Part shown: positions 62,340 to 64,000 of the stretch, piece by piece
Numbering within the stretch: position 1 is the first letter of the stretch
How the letters are laid out: every line of letters starts with the position of its first letter
From: Camelus bactrianus
Taxonomy: Eukaryota; Chordata; Mammalia; Artiodactyla; Camelidae
NCBI RefSeq assembly: GCF_048773025.1
Contig: NC_133541.1
Coordinates: forward strand, 14,147,412 to 14,211,411
Length of the DNA: 64,000 nucleotides
Direction: 5' to 3'
Program-made: the position numbers and the translations under genes
The notes under the pieces: model-generated
The model's database searches: none
What the model was told of the DNA's origin: nothing
Seen by the model: the letters and a program-made list of their open reading frames with translations, nothing else

Positions 62340-62755
62340 GAGAGGGAGAAAGGGAGAGAGAGAGGCAGAAAGAGAGAGAGAAAGTGCCTGTGGACAGCCC
62401 CGCCGCGCGGCGGGGGAGGGGAGACGACGAGGGCTGGGGGCAAGCTGCTGGAGAGGAATGGAGGAGAGGTGGGGAGGGTGTGGGAAACAGGCATTCAAGG
62501 CTGATGTAGAGAGGCAGGAGGGGCACAGGGATGAAGGGAAGGGGAGAGCGAAAGGAGAGGACAATCCCTTTGGAGAAGGGGGTGGGGGGGACCCGGGATG
62601 GAGGGAAGGAGATGTAAGGAGAGAGAAGGGCTGGAGGGGATTGAACGGAGGCGGGCGGGGCACCAGGACTGCGGGGAGTTGAGGGGAGGCGGGCGGGGCA
62701 CCGGGATGGAGGGGAGGGGAGGGGAGGGGAGGGGAGGGGAGGGGAGGGAGGCGGG
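62340..62755 (+). repeat. GA-rich purine tract with (GGGGA)n, quadruplex-prone
   Basis: A purine-rich region with a GAGA-type run (62341-62382) and about eight GGGGA units at 62708-62749. Many G-runs of four with one-base loops satisfy the G-quadruplex pattern. The long minus-strand frames over it (329 and 240 codons, Pro/Ser-rich) are artefacts. Confidence 0.85.
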
Positions 62756-62845
62756 CGGGGTGAGCGAGAGGAGGGAGGCTGGGCGGACGGACGCGCCGGG
62801 GGAGGGCGCTGGGCAGGAAGGGGAGGGGGAGCGCGAGCGCGAGAA

Positions 62846-62881
62846 ATGCAGAGGCTGCAGCGGCGGCGGCGGCGGCAGTAG
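62846..62881 (+). CDS. Short upstream open reading frame (11 codons)
   Basis: ATG at 62846 in the context GAGAAATGC, then Gln-Arg-Leu-Gln and five Arg codons from the CGG repeat, one Gln, and TAG at 62879-62881. If the transcript starts upstream of it, it could reduce translation of the main frame. Both transcription start and use are unknown. Confidence 0.25.
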   Translation: MQRLQRRRRRQ

Positions 62882-62912
62882 CGGCAGCGGCGGCGGCGGC
62901 GGCGGCAGCGCT
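62858..62912 (+). repeat. Interrupted (CGG)n repeat in the putative 5'UTR
   Basis: Two blocks of about six CGG units separated by a CAGTAGCGGCAG interruption. GC-rich 5'UTR trinucleotide arrays of this kind vary in length between individuals. Confidence 0.92.
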
Positions 62913-63058
62913 CCAACTCGCTCCTCGCTCCGGGCTCCGCCGTCGAGCCGGAGAGAGATCTTCTGCCAGCGGCCAGGCACCCGACCGGACGACACCAGCG
63001 ACCCGGGCCCCTCGGCGGCACCGCGTTCACCCAGGGGCGGCACAGGCACCCAGAGCCG

Positions 63059-63064
63059 GTAAGC
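63059..63064 (+). promoter_or_regulatory. Splice donor of first exon (GTAAGC)
   Basis: CCG|GTAAGC agrees with the donor consensus in five of the six intron bases. It fixes the plus-strand direction of the inferred gene. Confidence 0.6.
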
Positions 63065-64000
63065 AGGCGCGCCCTGTCGCCCCGCTGCCGCGGCGGACCT
63101 GGGGTGCCGGCATCCCCGGGGCCTCCGTTCCCCTCCTGCACCCGCCCCACCCCCGAGGCCCTTTGTTCTCTCCCCTAGCTGCAGCCGGGGCTGAGGGGGA
63201 AATGGTGCAGGGCCCAATTAGACGGCGCCGGACACGGGATCCCCTCAGTGACTGCTCCGTCGCGCTACGGGGATCTTGGGTGGTGGGGGCCCCGGAGGTG
63301 GGTGGATTCCGCCACTCACGGGGTGGGGAGGATGGAGGGTTGGTGAGCCTGATAAATGGAGTTGAGGGGGTGAGTAGTGGGAGGGAAGCTTCTAGTTAAG
63401 GAGGAAATTGCCGCCTGTGAAACCCTTTAATCCATTGAGACCCGAAGAGACGGTTTTTTGAGGCTTAAGAGTTATCTGTCATCGGCACCATTCACAGCCG
63501 GGAAGAAAGCGCTTGGTGCGAGGGGCGCAGCAGCAAAAGATGGAGGGTGGGGGTGGGGTGTGGCGGGAGTTAGGGGGAGCAAGAATACGGGGACTCTGGT
63601 GTGATCGGAAGGAAGGAGGTGCTTTTTGGTTTAGCAAATGGGTTTCCTTGACCTGTGGGACGCCTGAATCTTGGCTTGGGGTGGCCAAGGAATGCGAGGT
63701 TCACACGACAACGTGCCTCCAAAGCACATTTGAGCAGATCAAAGCCCCAGCCTCGGACTTGGCTGAACTGCCTTCCCATTAACCGGTGGGCTACATCTGA
63801 GCATTTATTTTTTCGAGTCTTCGCCTTCAGAGAATGCGCTGGGCGCCTCTACCCGCGCGGCCCGGCGGGGAGGGTGTGAGCTTGAACCTGACAGCGCGCG
63901 GCCCCTAACGGCCCAGACCCGCTGTGACCGAAGGTTTGGGGTTTAGCAGGTTTTGCCTGAAGTGCTAACACTGAAACCCGACGCTGGGTCCCTGTTGCCC

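Larger units (their letters stand above)
62820..63058 (+). other. Putative noncoding first exon (5'UTR) of an unidentified gene
   Basis: A GC-rich segment with an interrupted CGG repeat ends at a strong donor: CCG then GTAAGC at 63059. No long in-frame coding sequence with convincing composition is present, so the exon looks untranslated. The ATG at 62846 opens only an 11-codon frame. The start of the exon is a guess because the transcription start cannot be seen. I do not recognise the gene from this exon. The coding exons must lie to the right. Confidence 0.55.
61780..64000 (+). promoter_or_regulatory. CpG island promoter region (runs past the window end)
   Basis: From about 61780 the base composition changes sharply to GC-rich with frequent CpG, after 61 kb of AT-rich, CpG-poor DNA. 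It contains GC-box-like GGGCGG words (for example near 62652 and 62692), GA-rich tracts and no TATA box at a sensible position. This is typical of a housekeeping or developmental gene promoter. Direction is inferred from the splice donor at 63059. The target gene lies beyond the right edge. Confidence 0.85.

Noticed and set aside
62598-63062. 154-codon plus-strand frame, Gly/Arg/Glu-rich
   Set aside because: It arises from GGGGA and CGG repeats and ends at the TAA inside the splice donor. GC-rich sequence rarely has stops.
62161-63217. Long minus-strand frames (329 and 240 codons), Pro/Ser-rich
   Set aside because: They are the antisense of a GA-rich, stop-poor CpG-island region. Composition is low complexity and no domain is seen; the splice donor points to the plus strand.

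Overview
The window looks like nuclear DNA of a placental mammal, most likely a camelid (camel, llama or alpaca). The best sign is six copies of a tRNA-derived SINE of the camelid Vic-1 type: a tRNA-like head with A and B boxes and an A-rich tail. At least four have perfect 12-15 bp target site duplications. The older repeats (MIR, L2, MaLR/MLT1 LTRs, MER20 and other hAT elements, Tigger, several ages of L1) are those shared by placental mammals. Family names are from memory of consensus sequences and were not checked by search.

Most of the window (about 1-61.7 kb) is AT-rich, intergenic or intronic, and holds no protein-coding gene I can support. It contains: hAT and MIR fragments, an old LTR and three SINEs (0-9.3 kb); two L1 3' ends, one with a 15-bp duplication (10.9-13.2 kb); a long L2-like stretch (14.8-17.1 kb); a MIR, a SINE with a C-run tail and an 88-bp alternating purine-pyrimidine tract (17.9-19.2 kb); MaLR, L1 and ERV1-type LTR fossils (19.9-24.9 kb); a near full-length processed pseudogene of the lysyl-tRNA synthetase gene KARS1 on the minus strand (26.4-28.5 kb); a 500-bp pure polypyrimidine tract followed by what may be a 3'UTR retrocopy, then L1 ORF2 sequence (31.6-34.3 kb); a nested LTR/MIR/L1 stack (35.9-36.7 kb); and a thinner scatter of MIR, L2, LTR, Tigger, hAT and SINE copies to 61 kb. 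Some repeat-poor AT-rich blocks (about 5.7-6.5, 23.2-24.0, 45.5-46.6 and 59.4-60.6 kb) look like possible conserved noncoding elements, which is inference only.

The one active-looking gene feature is at the right edge. From about 61.8 kb the sequence becomes a GC-rich CpG island with GA-rich and GGGGA tracts, an interrupted CGG repeat and a strong splice donor at 63059. This reads as the promoter and noncoding first exon of a plus-strand gene whose coding part lies beyond the window. I do not recognise the gene. The 60 kb to its left would then be upstream intergenic DNA. I found no bacterial-type system, CRISPR array, tRNA or rRNA gene, and no convincing new coding system.
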